Assembly (NCBI RefSeq): GCF_020523965.1
Contig: NZ_JAJAPX010000006.1
Location: 1-64,000 of the forward strand
Direction of reading: 5' to 3'
Source: Neotamlana sargassicola
GTDB taxonomy: Bacteria > Bacteroidota > Bacteroidia > Flavobacteriales > Flavobacteriaceae
DNA: 64,000 nt
Below, piece after piece: positions 18,461-28,060 of the stretch. A program made the translations under genes and the position numbers. The notes below the pieces were generated by a model. That model was not told where the DNA came from and made no database searches. It was given only the letters and a program-made list of their open reading frames with translations. Each line of letters begins with the position of its first letter. Position 1 is the first letter of the stretch.

Positions 18461-18948
18461 GATTGTTTATTTTTTAAGCAAATTAATTATTAAATAAACT
18501 ATCAATTATTACACTTTTTTATAATCCTTACTATACAGAACTTTTAATAAAGTACATGACAACTTAAAGTGAGATTTATTTCAATCCTTCTCTTTAAATT
18601 ATAAACTTATACTCCTATATTTTTTTAACTTTTTAAAAGATGCCACGCAACACTAAATAAATATAGTTGTTTAAAATAAAAGCATAGATAAAACAATTTC
18701 AACTTTTTGGTTTTTGAAAATTCGGACTAACTTAAGTTATTAATTAATAGCGATATAAATATAAATATTTACATTATATACATCATGTCGCATTAACGAT
18801 TTTATCTTACCTTTTGTAGATTGAAAAGCTTAAAACAACTAAGAATTAAAGTTAATAACCTATAAAACCAGAGCAGAACAATAGCTTCCCATTTTTTTAA
18901 ACCAAACATTTAAACTTTTTTTTATTTATAATTTTTTAGACACCTCAA
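18461..18948. other. 488-bp AT-rich gap without a recognisable gene
   Basis: Lies between the divergent side of the small lipoprotein gene and the 3' end of the YihY gene. Stop codons are frequent in all frames and I see no tRNA fold, strong hairpin or coding stretch. The part next to 18460 must hold the lipoprotein promoter, but no convincing TTG/TAnnTTTG pair is seen. Confidence 0.5.
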
Positions 18949-19890
18949 CTAGTTAGTTTTCTTTAACTTATTTAATGTTGCATTTAGCTCGTAACCAAGA
19001 AGTAAAATATTTGCATTAAGCCATAAATAAAACACTAGAATTAATAAGGCACCAATAGAACCGTAGAGCTTGTTATACTGACTGAAGTTTTCAATATAAA
19101 TTCCAAATAAAAAGGAGGTAACAATAATTAATATTGTTGTAAACAATGCACCAATGGAGAAAAATTTAGATTGTTTTCCCTCATGAGTTCCAAAATAATA
19201 TAAGGTTGATGTTGCAATATATACCATAAAAACAAAGAAGGCATATTTTACCACATTTGCCCAAAACACACCATTTACATCGACCTCTAACCTACTACCT
19301 TTCAAAGCATCAACCAAACCTTGTACCACATATAATTGAAAATATCCTAAAACGGCAATTGTTAGTATTAGTAAAAAGGCTAAAATTAAAGCAATTCCTA
19401 AGGCATAGATATATTGTCGAAATACATTTCGAGTAAGTTGTTCATGGTACGAATTTTCGAAACCCGAAAACACCGCGTTTACTCCATTTGCCATAAGTAA
19501 CAGCGATAACACAAACACTGAAGATAGTAGACCACCTCGTTGAGAATTATCGATGTTTTCAAAAATATTAGTAAAGAAAAAATCGGAAGTAGTTGGCGGT
19601 AAAAACGATTCTAAAAAGCGTAAAAATTCTATTTTAAAATCATCTATTGGTATATACGGAATAATAATTAGTACAAATAGTAAAAACGGGAATAACGCCG
19701 TAAAAAAACTAAATGCAATAGCACTTGCACGCGTTGTTAAAGCTCCTTTTACAATGCCTGTTATATATAGCTCTAATAAATCGTAAAACGAAAGCCCAAC
19801 TAAACCCGGTAGTTTAATTTTTTTTAAAAACCCAACCAAGACATTTACAATAGGAATTTTATTTAGTCTGTCTTCTATAGGTTTACTCAT
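18949..19890 (-). CDS. YihY/BrkB family inner membrane protein
   Basis: A 313-residue membrane protein. The N-terminal GLSFYDLLELYITGIVKGAL and RASAIAFSFFTALFPFLLF are typical of YihY/BrkB (formerly called RNase BN). About six hydrophobic segments follow, ending near YGSIGALLILVFYLWLNANI and LLGYELNATL. The family is of unresolved function, perhaps transport. The start is placed at the ATG at 19890; an in-frame TTG one codon upstream is less likely. It is transcribed in the same direction as nadC but 84 nt separate them. Confidence 0.92.
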   Translation of the reverse strand: MSKPIEDRLNKIPIVNVLVGFLKKIKLPGLVGLSFYDLLELYITGIVKGALTTRASAIAFSFFTALFPFLLFVLIIIPYIPIDDFKIEFLRFLESFLPPTTSDFFFTNIFENIDNSQRGGLLSSVFVLSLLLMANGVNAVFSGFENSYHEQLTRNVFRQYIYALGIALILAFLLILTIAVLGYFQLYVVQGLVDALKGSRLEVDVNGVFWANVVKYAFFVFMVYIATSTLYYFGTHEGKQSKFFSIGALFTTILIIVTSFLFGIYIENFSQYNKLYGSIGALLILVFYLWLNANILLLGYELNATLNKLKKTN

Positions 19891-19974
19891 CAATTCTCGA
19901 CATTAATTTATTACAAAGTTAATAAAAGTAAGCCATGAATTGTTTCTAAAAAAAATTGAAATTATAACCTAATA

Positions 19975-20835
19975 TTATTTTACGGCTTTTAAGCTTAAAT
20001 CCATATTATAAACCGAATGTGTTAAGGCACCACTAGAAATATAATTTACACCGCACTCTGCATAAAACCTAATTGTTGCTTCGTTAATATTACCAGAAGA
20101 TTCGGTTAAACACTGGTTACCAATAAGTTTTACTGCTTTACGAGTATCTTCATAATCGAAGTTATCAAGTAGTATACGGTAAATACCATCGTTTTGTAAA
20201 ATTTCTTCAACTTCGGTTAAGTTTCTGGCTTCAACCATAATTTGTAAATCTTTACCTGTTTCTTTAAGGTAATTTTTTGTCATTTCAACAGCCTTGGTAA
20301 TTCCTCCAGCAAAATCAATATGATTATCTTTAAGCATAATCATATCGTATAAAGCAAACCTATGGTTTTCACCTCCACCAATTTTAACCGCCCACTTTTC
20401 TAAAATGCGAATGCCTGGTGTGGTTTTACGTGTATCTAGAATTTTAGTACCTGTACCTTCTATTAAATCTACAAACATTTTTGTTTTTGTCGCAATGGCA
20501 CTCATACGTTGCATGGCGTTTAAAACAGTACGTTCTGCTTTTAATATAGATTGCGAAGATCCTTCGACGTACATAACCACATCTCCAAATGATACTGGTG
20601 TACCATCTTCTATTTTTACATCGAGCCTTAAATTTTTATCGACATAGGCAAATACCTTTTTCGCAAAATTAACACCACCAATTATGCCTTTGTCTTTTAC
20701 TAAAAGCTTTGCGCGTCCTCTTGCATTATCAGGAATACAAGCCAATGAACTATGATCGCCGTCACCAACATCTTCTCTAATAGCATTAGCAATTATCATT
20801 TTAACTTCTGTATCGAACTGCTCTTGTGTAATCAT
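19975..20835 (-). CDS. nadC: Nicotinate-nucleotide pyrophosphorylase (carboxylating)
   Basis: Converts quinolinate and PRPP to nicotinate mononucleotide, CO2 and PPi in de novo NAD synthesis. The 286-residue protein has EDVGDGDHSS near the N terminus, ERTVLNAMQRMSAIAT, LDTRKTTPG and GGGENHRFALYDMIMLKDNH, which carry the known substrate-binding Arg, Lys and His residues. The C-terminal LTESSGNINE and VNYISSGALTHS complete the barrel. nadA and nadB are not in this window. Confidence 0.96.
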   Translation of the reverse strand: MITQEQFDTEVKMIIANAIREDVGDGDHSSLACIPDNARGRAKLLVKDKGIIGGVNFAKKVFAYVDKNLRLDVKIEDGTPVSFGDVVMYVEGSSQSILKAERTVLNAMQRMSAIATKTKMFVDLIEGTGTKILDTRKTTPGIRILEKWAVKIGGGENHRFALYDMIMLKDNHIDFAGGITKAVEMTKNYLKETGKDLQIMVEARNLTEVEEILQNDGIYRILLDNFDYEDTRKAVKLIGNQCLTESSGNINEATIRFYAECGVNYISSGALTHSVYNMDLSLKAVK

Positions 20836-20860
20836 TTGTACTTTTTGGGTTAGTTTTGAA

Positions 20861-20868
20861 CAAAAATA
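20861..20868 (-). promoter_or_regulatory. Candidate -7 element for nadC
   Basis: TATTTTTG on the minus strand, 25 nt before the nadC ATG, fits TAnnTTTG. No TTG element is found at the expected spacing. Confidence 0.3.
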
Positions 20869-20919
20869 AAAAAATGATCGACTTTATTAAATTTTAGTTT
20901 TATGAATTTGCTATTTATG

Positions 20920-20935
20920 ATGAATTTAAATTCAT
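20920..20935. promoter_or_regulatory. 16-bp perfect palindrome in the nadC-rlmH divergent region
   Basis: The sequence atgaatttaaattcat is a perfect inverted repeat lying 34 nt upstream of rlmH and 85 nt upstream of nadC. It could be an operator; in DNA this AT-rich it could also be chance. Confidence 0.25.
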
Positions 20936-20968
20936 TATTCATAATTTCGCACTACAAATTTTACCTTT

Positions 20969-21442
20969 ATGACGATTAAACTTTTGTGTATTGGAAAAAC
21001 AGACAATAAATCTTTAATTTCATTAATTACTGAATATGAGAAACGACTGTCCTTTTACGTTAAGTTTACTTTTGAAATTATACCGGACATTAAAAATTCG
21101 AAAAATTTAAGTGAAGCCCAACAAAAGCAAAAGGAAGGTGAACTTATTTTAGGTAAAATAAATACTACTGATGCTTTAATATTACTTGACGAAAATGGTA
21201 AACAACACGATTCGATTGCTTTTTCTAATTATTTACAAAAGCATATGAATTCTGGTATAAAGCAGCTTGTATTTGTTATTGGTGGCCCTTACGGATTTTC
21301 TGAAGATGTTTATAAAAAATCAAATGGGAAAATATCACTTTCTAAAATGACATTTTCCCATCAAATGATTCGTTTATTTTTTATTGAACAACTATATAGA
21401 GGTTTTACTATTTTACGTAACGAACCCTATCATCATCGTTAA
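20969..21442 (+). CDS. rlmH: 23S rRNA (pseudouridine-1915-N3)-methyltransferase
   Basis: SPOUT-family enzyme that methylates pseudouridine 1915 in helix 69 of 23S rRNA. The 157-residue protein has the N-terminal MTIKLLCIGKT, LLDENGKQHDSIAFSNYL, the SAM-binding knot FVIGGPYGFSEDVY, and the invariant end RLFFIEQLYRGFTILRNEPY followed by HHR. Length is standard. Its last 4 nt overlap the convergent HPF-like gene. Confidence 0.97.
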   Translation: MTIKLLCIGKTDNKSLISLITEYEKRLSFYVKFTFEIIPDIKNSKNLSEAQQKQKEGELILGKINTTDALILLDENGKQHDSIAFSNYLQKHMNSGIKQLVFVIGGPYGFSEDVYKKSNGKISLSKMTFSHQMIRLFFIEQLYRGFTILRNEPYHHR

Positions 21443-21738
21443 TATACCTTAAAAATTTCTTTTCGCTTTTTTAATTGACGCTCTAAATCGCTAATGGTTT
21501 CGCGAATAGAAACCTCGAAGTTGTGCGTATTTGAGGTTGCAAAAAGTCGAGGGCCGGGTAAACTTAACTCAATATTGCAAATTTTACCATTTTCGAAGTC
21601 TTTTTCATCTTTTTTAAAATGAACTTCTGCGCTTATTAAAAATTCAAATTTATTAAACAAACTGGCTAATTTGTTTCTAGTAAATTCTGATAACGATTCA
21701 CTCGTTTTTAAGTCTACATACTGAATATTTACTGTCAT
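21439..21738 (-). CDS. Short HPF/RaiA family ribosome-associated protein
   Basis: A 99-residue protein of the hibernation-promoting-factor fold. It starts MTVNIQYVDLKTSESLSEF, has KLASLFNKFEFLISAEVHF and an IELSLPGPRLFATSN strand, and ends with ISDLERQLKKRKEIF. It is the short form, lacking the C-terminal dimerisation domain of long HPF. The family docks in the 30S decoding region in slow growth. The gene overlaps rlmH tail-to-tail by 4 nt, so two ribosome-related genes end on each other. Confidence 0.85.
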   Translation of the reverse strand: MTVNIQYVDLKTSESLSEFTRNKLASLFNKFEFLISAEVHFKKDEKDFENGKICNIELSLPGPRLFATSNTHNFEVSIRETISDLERQLKKRKEIFKVY

Positions 21739-21837
21739 AATCTTATAAAATTTAGTTTTTAATTTAGCCTAAAAGTAAAAGATTATTTTCTTAAAATTTC
21801 TGATAAAAGTCATAAAACATGGTTAATATTTTACGAG

Positions 21838-22254
21838 CTAAATTTTGCCTTCACGTTGCAATTTTAAAAATATGGCTTGTAACTCGCCACGTTTTACTGG
21901 TTTAATGATATAATCTGAAATATCTGCAATATTTTTAGCTTTTTCGATATCTGCTGGGTCTACAGAAGAAGAGACCATGTAAATTAATATTTTTTTACCA
22001 ACCTTAGGTTTAATTTTCACATACTCTTCCATAAACTGAAAACCATCCATGATTGGCATGTTTATGTCTAAAAAAATGATATCCGGCAACTTACTGTCGT
22101 CATCAATATTATTTATTAAAAAATTATAAGCTTCTTCACCGTCATAAAAAGCCATGATATTTTTTTCTACACTTATCTTTTTTAGAGCTTGAAGTGTAGT
22201 AAATTGATAAATTTCATCATCATCAACAATACAAATGTTTACGGTTTTCTTCAT
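21838..22254 (-). CDS. Single-domain response regulator (CheY-like)
   Basis: A 138-residue protein consisting only of a receiver domain. The acidic cluster Asp11-Asp13, phospho-acceptor Asp63 (IIFLDINMP), the Ser pair in YMVSSSVD and Lys in YIIKPVKRGEL are present, so it should accept phosphate. It has no output domain, and so acts by protein contact or as a relay. It begins 9 nt after the stop of the 1656-aa PAS histidine kinase, on the same strand, making the two a likely operon and cognate pair. The downstream partner is not in sight. Confidence 0.93.
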   Translation of the reverse strand: MKKTVNICIVDDDEIYQFTTLQALKKISVEKNIMAFYDGEEAYNFLINNIDDDSKLPDIIFLDINMPIMDGFQFMEEYVKIKPKVGKKILIYMVSSSVDPADIEKAKNIADISDYIIKPVKRGELQAIFLKLQREGKI

Positions 22255-22263
22255 TTATTATAT

Positions 22264-25200
22264 TTAAGTTTGTGCATTGTAAAAATTAATTACAAATGTA
22301 GTGCCTTCATTAACAGTACTTGATACCATAATAGAGCCTCCCATACTTTCTATTTGAGCCTTGGTCATGAACAAACCAATACCTTTTGCATCTGGATGTT
22401 TATGAAAAACTTGGTTTAAACCAAATATTTTATTGCCATGACGTCTTAAATCTATTCCCAACCCGTTATCTTCAATAATTAGCTTTAAATTACCATTGGT
22501 ATTTAATTCACTAGTTATTTTTATTTCAGGTATTCGATCTGGAGACCTATATTTAATAGCATTCTCAACTAAATTAAGTAAAATACTTTCAAAATACTGT
22601 TTGTTATATAAAATTTTATTCTGTTGCTTAAAATCACTTTTTATAATAACTTGATTTTCAGATATCTGAGATGACAACAATTGCTTTACCTGATGAAGCA
22701 TTTCATCGAAAAATACAAGTTCTTGCTTAACTTCTGTGTTTTTAAGTTTTAATGCATCAACCAAAGTGTTTAATGTTAATGTTAAATGATTAATTACAAT
22801 ATTGAATTTATCGAAAACTAAATCTTTTTCTTCCTTTGTTTCTGTATCGTAATAAACATCTAGCAATGAGTTTAAGTTACTTACGGGGGCTCTTAGATTA
22901 TGAGATGTAATTTGAGCAAAATCTGAAAGCTGTGTGTTTTGAACAGTTAAGCGCTCCGCTAAAACTTCTAGTCGTTTATTTATTTTTAAAATACGATTTT
23001 GCTCTTTAACTTGAGCTGTAACATCTTGCATAGTACCCCGCACAAGATCTAATTCTCCTTTCTCATTAAGAATAACTTCTCCTTGAATAATGACGTCTTT
23101 TACTTTACCTGAAGTTGTTATAACTCTATGTTGTAAGCTTTCAATGGCAATAGATTTATCTTTTATAGTTTTTTCAAATTTCCTTAAAATTTTATCTCGG
23201 TCGAGTGGGTGAACAAATTTTGGCAAAAAATAATTTAAAAAAGATATTTCTTCAGGAGGGCTTGTAACTTCTAAAATATTAAATAAGCCTTGAGATAAAA
23301 CCATTTCATCTTTTGGCACATGTATTACCCAATTACCCATTACACCCAAATTTTCTGCACTACTTAATATTCTATTTTGCTCAAGTAATTTGCTTTCTAT
23401 TTCTTTTTGCTGTGTAATATCTTGACAAGTTCCTTTTATGCAATTAATTTCCCCGTCGTTCGAGTCAACTTTTCCTTTGATTAAAATATGCTTTAAAATT
23501 CCCTTTTTAGTAATAATTCTATGCTGTAATGGTTTTTCGAAAAGGTTATTTTTTACAACTTCGTCTAAACGTTGTTTAACTTTTACATAATCTTTTGGGT
23601 GTACAAAACTTAAGTAATACTCTAATGTTATTGCATCAAGTGTTTCGTTTATATCCAATATTTTTTTAATACCATTGGACCAGGTTAAAGTATTGTCTAT
23701 AAAGTTCCAATTAAAATTACCTATTAAAGCCAAATTTTCGGCATAATTAAGCATTTCATTTTTCTGTTCTATTAATTTTTGGGTTTCATATTGCTTCGTT
23801 ACATCTTGGCATGTTCCTTTCATAAATTTTATTTCCCCTTTGGTATTAGTAACAACCTCGCCAAATAAATGAATAATTTTTACATTCTTATTTTCTGTAA
23901 TAATGCGATGCTCGATAACCTCTCCAAAAGTTTTATGTTGAAATATTTGCGCCATTCTGCTTGTTACATAATCTTTATCATCTGGATGAACAAATTTATT
24001 AAGGTACACCTCAAAAGACTTTTCTTTTAAAGGTTTTTTTAATTCTAATATTTTATCTTTTCCAGAAGACCATGTTAAGTCATTAGTCTCAACATTCCAA
24101 TGCCAATTCCCCATTAAGGCAAGACCTTCGGCATAACTAAGCATTTCATTTTTTTGCTTAATTAAAATTTCTGTTCTTTTATGACTTGTAATATCTTGTG
24201 CTGCGCCTTTTAATATTAAAACCTCGTTGTTTTCGTCGGTTATAACTTCGCCTATTACACTTATAACTTTTGTTTTGCCTTTGGTAGTTAAAACCCGAAC
24301 TTCAATAGACTCACCAAAATATTTTTTAGAAATTGTTTCTTGAACATATTCTGCAAAATGTAATTTATCGTCTGGATGAATAAAATTCTCGAAATAATAC
24401 TCAAAAGTCGGATTATCTATTGGTTTATCTATTTCTAAAATATTATTAAATCCCTGCGACCATACAACCGAATTTGTTTGCACATTCCATTGCCAATTAC
24501 CTAATAAGGCAAGGTTTTCTGCATAACTCAACATACTATTTTTTTCAATAATATCTTCGGCTAATTTTTTCTGCTTGGTAACATCTTGAGTTGTACCATG
24601 TATTTGAATTAATTTATGTTTTTTGTTTGTAATTAACTTTCCCTTAGAATGAACCGTTTTAATTTTCCCTTTTGGTGTTATAACTCTGTAGACCAATGTG
24701 CCTGAGAACTTTTTTAAACGTATAGCGTTTTCGATATTTAGTGCAAAATATTCTCTGTCGTCTGGATGAATAAGGTTAAAGTAAAAGCCGTCTGGAATCG
24801 TTTTTATCGATTTTTTTAAATCAAAAATTTTATACATGTTGTTAGACCATTGTGTTGTTTTATTTAACACATCCCATTGCCAATGCCCAACCATTGCTAA
24901 ATCTTCGGCAAAATTTAGCATATCGTTTTTCTTAGTTAGCTCTAATTCTAATTCCTTTTCTTTGGTAACGTTTTGCATGGTACCTTTAACCAATTCAATG
25001 TTACCATTAACATCGAATACAACTTTTCCTTTAGTTTCTACAATTATAGTATTGCCTTTTGCTGTAATTACCCGATAAATTATTACTTTTTCTTTCTTTT
25101 TTGTTTTGGATAGTTTGTTTATTTCTAATAACACATATTCAAGATCGTCTGGGTGAACAAATTTTAAGTAATAATCTGCATCTATAACTTTGGGCACGGT

Positions 25201-27234
25201 AGCTTTATCTAGTTCTAATAAGTTATATAACCCATCCGACCAATAAAACACATCGGCTTTAGCACTCCATTGCCAGTTCCCAATTTTAGCCAGATCTTCT
25301 GCAAAAGTTAGCATCTCTTGTTTTTTCTCAATCTCTTGCGCTATTTCTCTTGCTTTAGTTACATCTTGACTTGTGCCCTTTATGACGATTATACGTCCGT
25401 CGCTATTTTTTATTAATTCCCCTTTAGATTGTAATATTTTTATTGCACCTGTGTTACTTATAACTTTATATTCTTTAACATCGCCGTAAGATTTGGTTTT
25501 AAAAATATTTACAAATTCATTTTCTACATATTCTTTGTATTCCGGGTGAATAAAAGAATAATAATATTTTAATGTAATTGGAAAACCGGCTTCTTCAAAA
25601 TCCAACAACTTATACATACCATTAGACCATTTTATGATATTGGTTTCTAGGTTGTACTCCCAACTTCCCATTTTAGCTAAATTTTCAGCAAAATTTAGCA
25701 TTCTATTCTTATCTAAAATTTCCTGTTCTGCCTTTTTTTGGCTGGTAATATCGCGTATGGCAGCAGATACCAACTTTCCCTCTTCGGTTTGTATTGGGCT
25801 TAAGCTTATTTGTATTGGAAAAACTTCTCCATTTTTCTTCTTTCCAAATAGATCTTTATTTTGAAGATATTGTTTATGTTTAGGTTGTTTATGATATCCA
25901 TCTCGTAAACTTTTGTGATGCCCCAAAAACCTATCTGGAACTAAAATCTCAACTGGTTTACCTTCTATTTCGTGAGGCTCATATCCAAATAGTTTTACAG
26001 CTTCTTTATTTACAATTTGTATTACACCGCTAACATTGGCTATTATCATGGCATCTGGAGCAGATTCTAGTAAACCTTTAAACTTTAATTCTGCAACACG
26101 TTGCTGGGTAATATCTTGGCAAGTACCTATAATCTCTGTTATACTTGAGTCTTCATTTGTTACAACCTCTCCTAAAACACGAATATATTTTAAATCGCCT
26201 TTTGGTGTTAAAACACGATGTACTAACTCTTCTCCAAATTGTTTTTCTGCAAGAGTTTTTTCAAAATGTTTATTTAATTTCTCACGATCTTCTTCAACAG
26301 TTAAATTAATTACGGTGTTAATAGAAATATCTTCAACACCTCTGCTCATTCCCATGATATTGTACAGGTTATCAGACCAGACAACCTGTCCTCCGGGAAT
26401 TTTAATGCTAAAATGGCCTAACTTAGCAATTTTTTGTGCTTCATTTAATTTTTCATTTTGCTTTTGAGTCTTTAAATTTTCCTCTTTTATATGCGTTACA
26501 TCTTGAAAACAACCATATAGCCTTATGCATTTATCGTTAAAAAACTCGCCTTGGCCAATATCTCGAATCCAAATTACCTCGCCAGTATAGGTTTCAACTT
26601 GAAGCTCAATATCAAATGATGTTTTATTTACAATAACTTCTTTTACAGCCTCTTCTAAACGTTTTTTATAATTATCGCTAAGAAAATTAAAGGTGTCTTT
26701 TCCTTTGGGATTGTAATTATCAGGTAGTTTTAATATTTCTTTTGCAACAGAATTTAGGGTGTAATTATCTGTAACTAAATCAAGTTCCCAAATACCTATT
26801 TTAGAAATTTTATTGGTACTATCCAATATTTTTTTTACCCTATCACTTTCTTTTTTTAGTTTGTATTGGTCTGTAATGTCGCCTGTAAACATTAATAATC
26901 CTCCAATGCTGTCGTCTTCATTATACCAAGGTCTAACATCCCAATAAATCCATTGTACTGTCCCATCATGCCTTACAAACGGTGCCTCATCGCAAACATC
27001 TATTGCTCCATTTAAACAAGCCTTATGCTTTTCTTTCCAATCGTCTCCTATTTCTGGAAAAACATCATAATGCGATCTTCCTATTATAATTTCATTTTCT
27101 TTTCTGTAGTCTTTACACCATTTGTTCGATACGGCAATATATACCATGTTTGTATCTAGCATGGCAATAGATACAGGAGCTTGTTCTACAATAAGCTTAT
27201 GGTAATTTTTAATTAGGTTGGCTGTTTGATTCAT
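22264..27234 (-). CDS. Soluble hybrid-length histidine kinase with eleven PAS domains
   Basis: A 1656-residue protein with no signal peptide or membrane segment. Eleven PAS/PAC units are marked by their C-terminal (G/F)xxQDVT or GDIT/IRDIT motifs, ending near residues 120, 245, 375, 495, 625, 755, 885, 1013, 1142, 1270 and 1405. Units 2, 3 and 5-11 start with a (K/A)xxGxWxW-like strand (PAS fold-3 type), while unit 4 is a classic PAS (LLESAPDAMIIAN). Units 5-11 are joined by near-identical linkers like KNEMLSYAENLAL. The kinase core follows: His1445 in TSHNLRAPVSNLNSL, N box NLVENAIKYRSPD, G boxes IEDNGLGID and GIGLFMTKAQIESMGG. All catalytic motifs are intact. The response regulator gene is 9 nt downstream. 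Signals sensed are unknown; redox, small ligand or protein contact are possible. Confidence 0.95.
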   Translation of the reverse strand: MNQTANLIKNYHKLIVEQAPVSIAMLDTNMVYIAVSNKWCKDYRKENEIIIGRSHYDVFPEIGDDWKEKHKACLNGAIDVCDEAPFVRHDGTVQWIYWDVRPWYNEDDSIGGLLMFTGDITDQYKLKKESDRVKKILDSTNKISKIGIWELDLVTDNYTLNSVAKEILKLPDNYNPKGKDTFNFLSDNYKKRLEEAVKEVIVNKTSFDIELQVETYTGEVIWIRDIGQGEFFNDKCIRLYGCFQDVTHIKEENLKTQKQNEKLNEAQKIAKLGHFSIKIPGGQVVWSDNLYNIMGMSRGVEDISINTVINLTVEEDREKLNKHFEKTLAEKQFGEELVHRVLTPKGDLKYIRVLGEVVTNEDSSITEIIGTCQDITQQRVAELKFKGLLESAPDAMIIANVSGVIQIVNKEAVKLFGYEPHEIEGKPVEILVPDRFLGHHKSLRDGYHKQPKHKQYLQNKDLFGKKKNGEVFPIQISLSPIQTEEGKLVSAAIRDITSQKKAEQEILDKNRMLNFAENLAKMGSWEYNLETNIIKWSNGMYKLLDFEEAGFPITLKYYYSFIHPEYKEYVENEFVNIFKTKSYGDVKEYKVISNTGAIKILQSKGELIKNSDGRIIVIKGTSQDVTKAREIAQEIEKKQEMLTFAEDLAKIGNWQWSAKADVFYWSDGLYNLLELDKATVPKVIDADYYLKFVHPDDLEYVLLEINKLSKTKKKEKVIIYRVITAKGNTIIVETKGKVVFDVNGNIELVKGTMQNVTKEKELELELTKKNDMLNFAEDLAMVGHWQWDVLNKTTQWSNNMYKIFDLKKSIKTIPDGFYFNLIHPDDREYFALNIENAIRLKKFSGTLVYRVITPKGKIKTVHSKGKLITNKKHKLIQIHGTTQDVTKQKKLAEDIIEKNSMLSYAENLALLGNWQWNVQTNSVVWSQGFNNILEIDKPIDNPTFEYYFENFIHPDDKLHFAEYVQETISKKYFGESIEVRVLTTKGKTKVISVIGEVITDENNEVLILKGAAQDITSHKRTEILIKQKNEMLSYAEGLALMGNWHWNVETNDLTWSSGKDKILELKKPLKEKSFEVYLNKFVHPDDKDYVTSRMAQIFQHKTFGEVIEHRIITENKNVKIIHLFGEVVTNTKGEIKFMKGTCQDVTKQYETQKLIEQKNEMLNYAENLALIGNFNWNFIDNTLTWSNGIKKILDINETLDAITLEYYLSFVHPKDYVKVKQRLDEVVKNNLFEKPLQHRIITKKGILKHILIKGKVDSNDGEINCIKGTCQDITQQKEIESKLLEQNRILSSAENLGVMGNWVIHVPKDEMVLSQGLFNILEVTSPPEEISFLNYFLPKFVHPLDRDKILRKFEKTIKDKSIAIESLQHRVITTSGKVKDVIIQGEVILNEKGELDLVRGTMQDVTAQVKEQNRILKINKRLEVLAERLTVQNTQLSDFAQITSHNLRAPVSNLNSLLDVYYDTETKEEKDLVFDKFNIVINHLTLTLNTLVDALKLKNTEVKQELVFFDEMLHQVKQLLSSQISENQVIIKSDFKQQNKILYNKQYFESILLNLVENAIKYRSPDRIPEIKITSELNTNGNLKLIIEDNGLGIDLRRHGNKIFGLNQVFHKHPDAKGIGLFMTKAQIESMGGSIMVSSTVNEGTTFVINFYNAQT

Positions 27235-27419
27235 TATTCTCTCATTAATTCATCATTGTAATTTATTCTTTGCTTGAAGCTAAATAAATTTCATTTTCAT
27301 TTTATCTTTGATCTATAAATACAAATCTTAAGGTGAGAGAAAATCTTAAATAATTTATAGAATTGGGACTTGTATTGTAGTAAATATAGTTATTTTATAT
27401 CAAAAAAACACGAAACCTT

Positions 27420-28013
27420 ATGAAACTTGTTTTTGCAACCAACAATAAAAACAAAATTATTGAAGTTAAAAAATTACTTCCTAAGCATTTAACCATTTTG
27501 AGTTTAGAAGATATTGGATGTTTTGAAGACATTCCTGAAACTAAAAACACTATCGAGGGAAATGCCAAACAAAAAGCAAGTTATATAAAAAACAAGTATG
27601 GATACAACTGTTTTGCAGACGATACAGGCCTCGAAGTTAACGCATTAAATGGCGAACCAGGTGTGTTTTCTGCCAGATATGCTGGGTTACAAAAAAACGC
27701 AGACGACAACATGAATAAATTACTCACTAATTTATCTAAAAACAAAAACAGAAATGCCCAGTTTAAAACAGTTATTGCATTAGCTGTAGATGATACTATT
27801 TTTACATTTGAAGGCATTTGTAAAGGCATAATTACACACTCTAAAACGGGAGATAACGGCTTTGGATACGACCCCATTTTTAAGCCCGAAAATTTTGACG
27901 AAACTTTTGCCCAAATGGATTTAAAACTCAAAAATGAAATAGGACATCGCGGTAAAGCAACAAAAAAACTTATTACATACCTTAACAATAAACTATTAGC
28001 CTCGAATAAATAA
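27420..28013 (+). CDS. rdgB: XTP/dITP diphosphatase (RdgB/HAM1 family)
   Basis: Removes deaminated purine triphosphates (dITP, XTP) from the nucleotide pool as monophosphate plus PPi. The 197-residue protein has LVFATNNKNKIIEVKKLL at the N terminus, CFADDTGLEVNALNGEPGV, SARYAG, TGDNGFGYDPIF and the C-terminal GHRGKATKKL. Motif order and length are normal. The rel/spoT gene starts 47 nt downstream, so the two nucleotide-handling genes may be co-transcribed. Confidence 0.96.
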   Translation: MKLVFATNNKNKIIEVKKLLPKHLTILSLEDIGCFEDIPETKNTIEGNAKQKASYIKNKYGYNCFADDTGLEVNALNGEPGVFSARYAGLQKNADDNMNKLLTNLSKNKNRNAQFKTVIALAVDDTIFTFEGICKGIITHSKTGDNGFGYDPIFKPENFDETFAQMDLKLKNEIGHRGKATKKLITYLNNKLLASNK

Positions 28014-28060
28014 TGAATAATGTTGTTGCGAATTAAGCAATATTGTTTTAATTTTAATTT

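Noticed and set aside
26036-26467. 143-codon open frame antisense to the PAS kinase
   Set aside because: Inside a well-supported gene; Ser/Phe-rich and without recognisable motif.
27581-27988. 135-codon open frame antisense to rdgB
   Set aside because: Lies wholly inside a well-supported gene, has no motif and shows the skewed composition of a shadow frame.
28014-28060. Possible hairpin between rdgB and rel/spoT
   Set aside because: Only a short imperfect stem without a T run; not a credible terminator.
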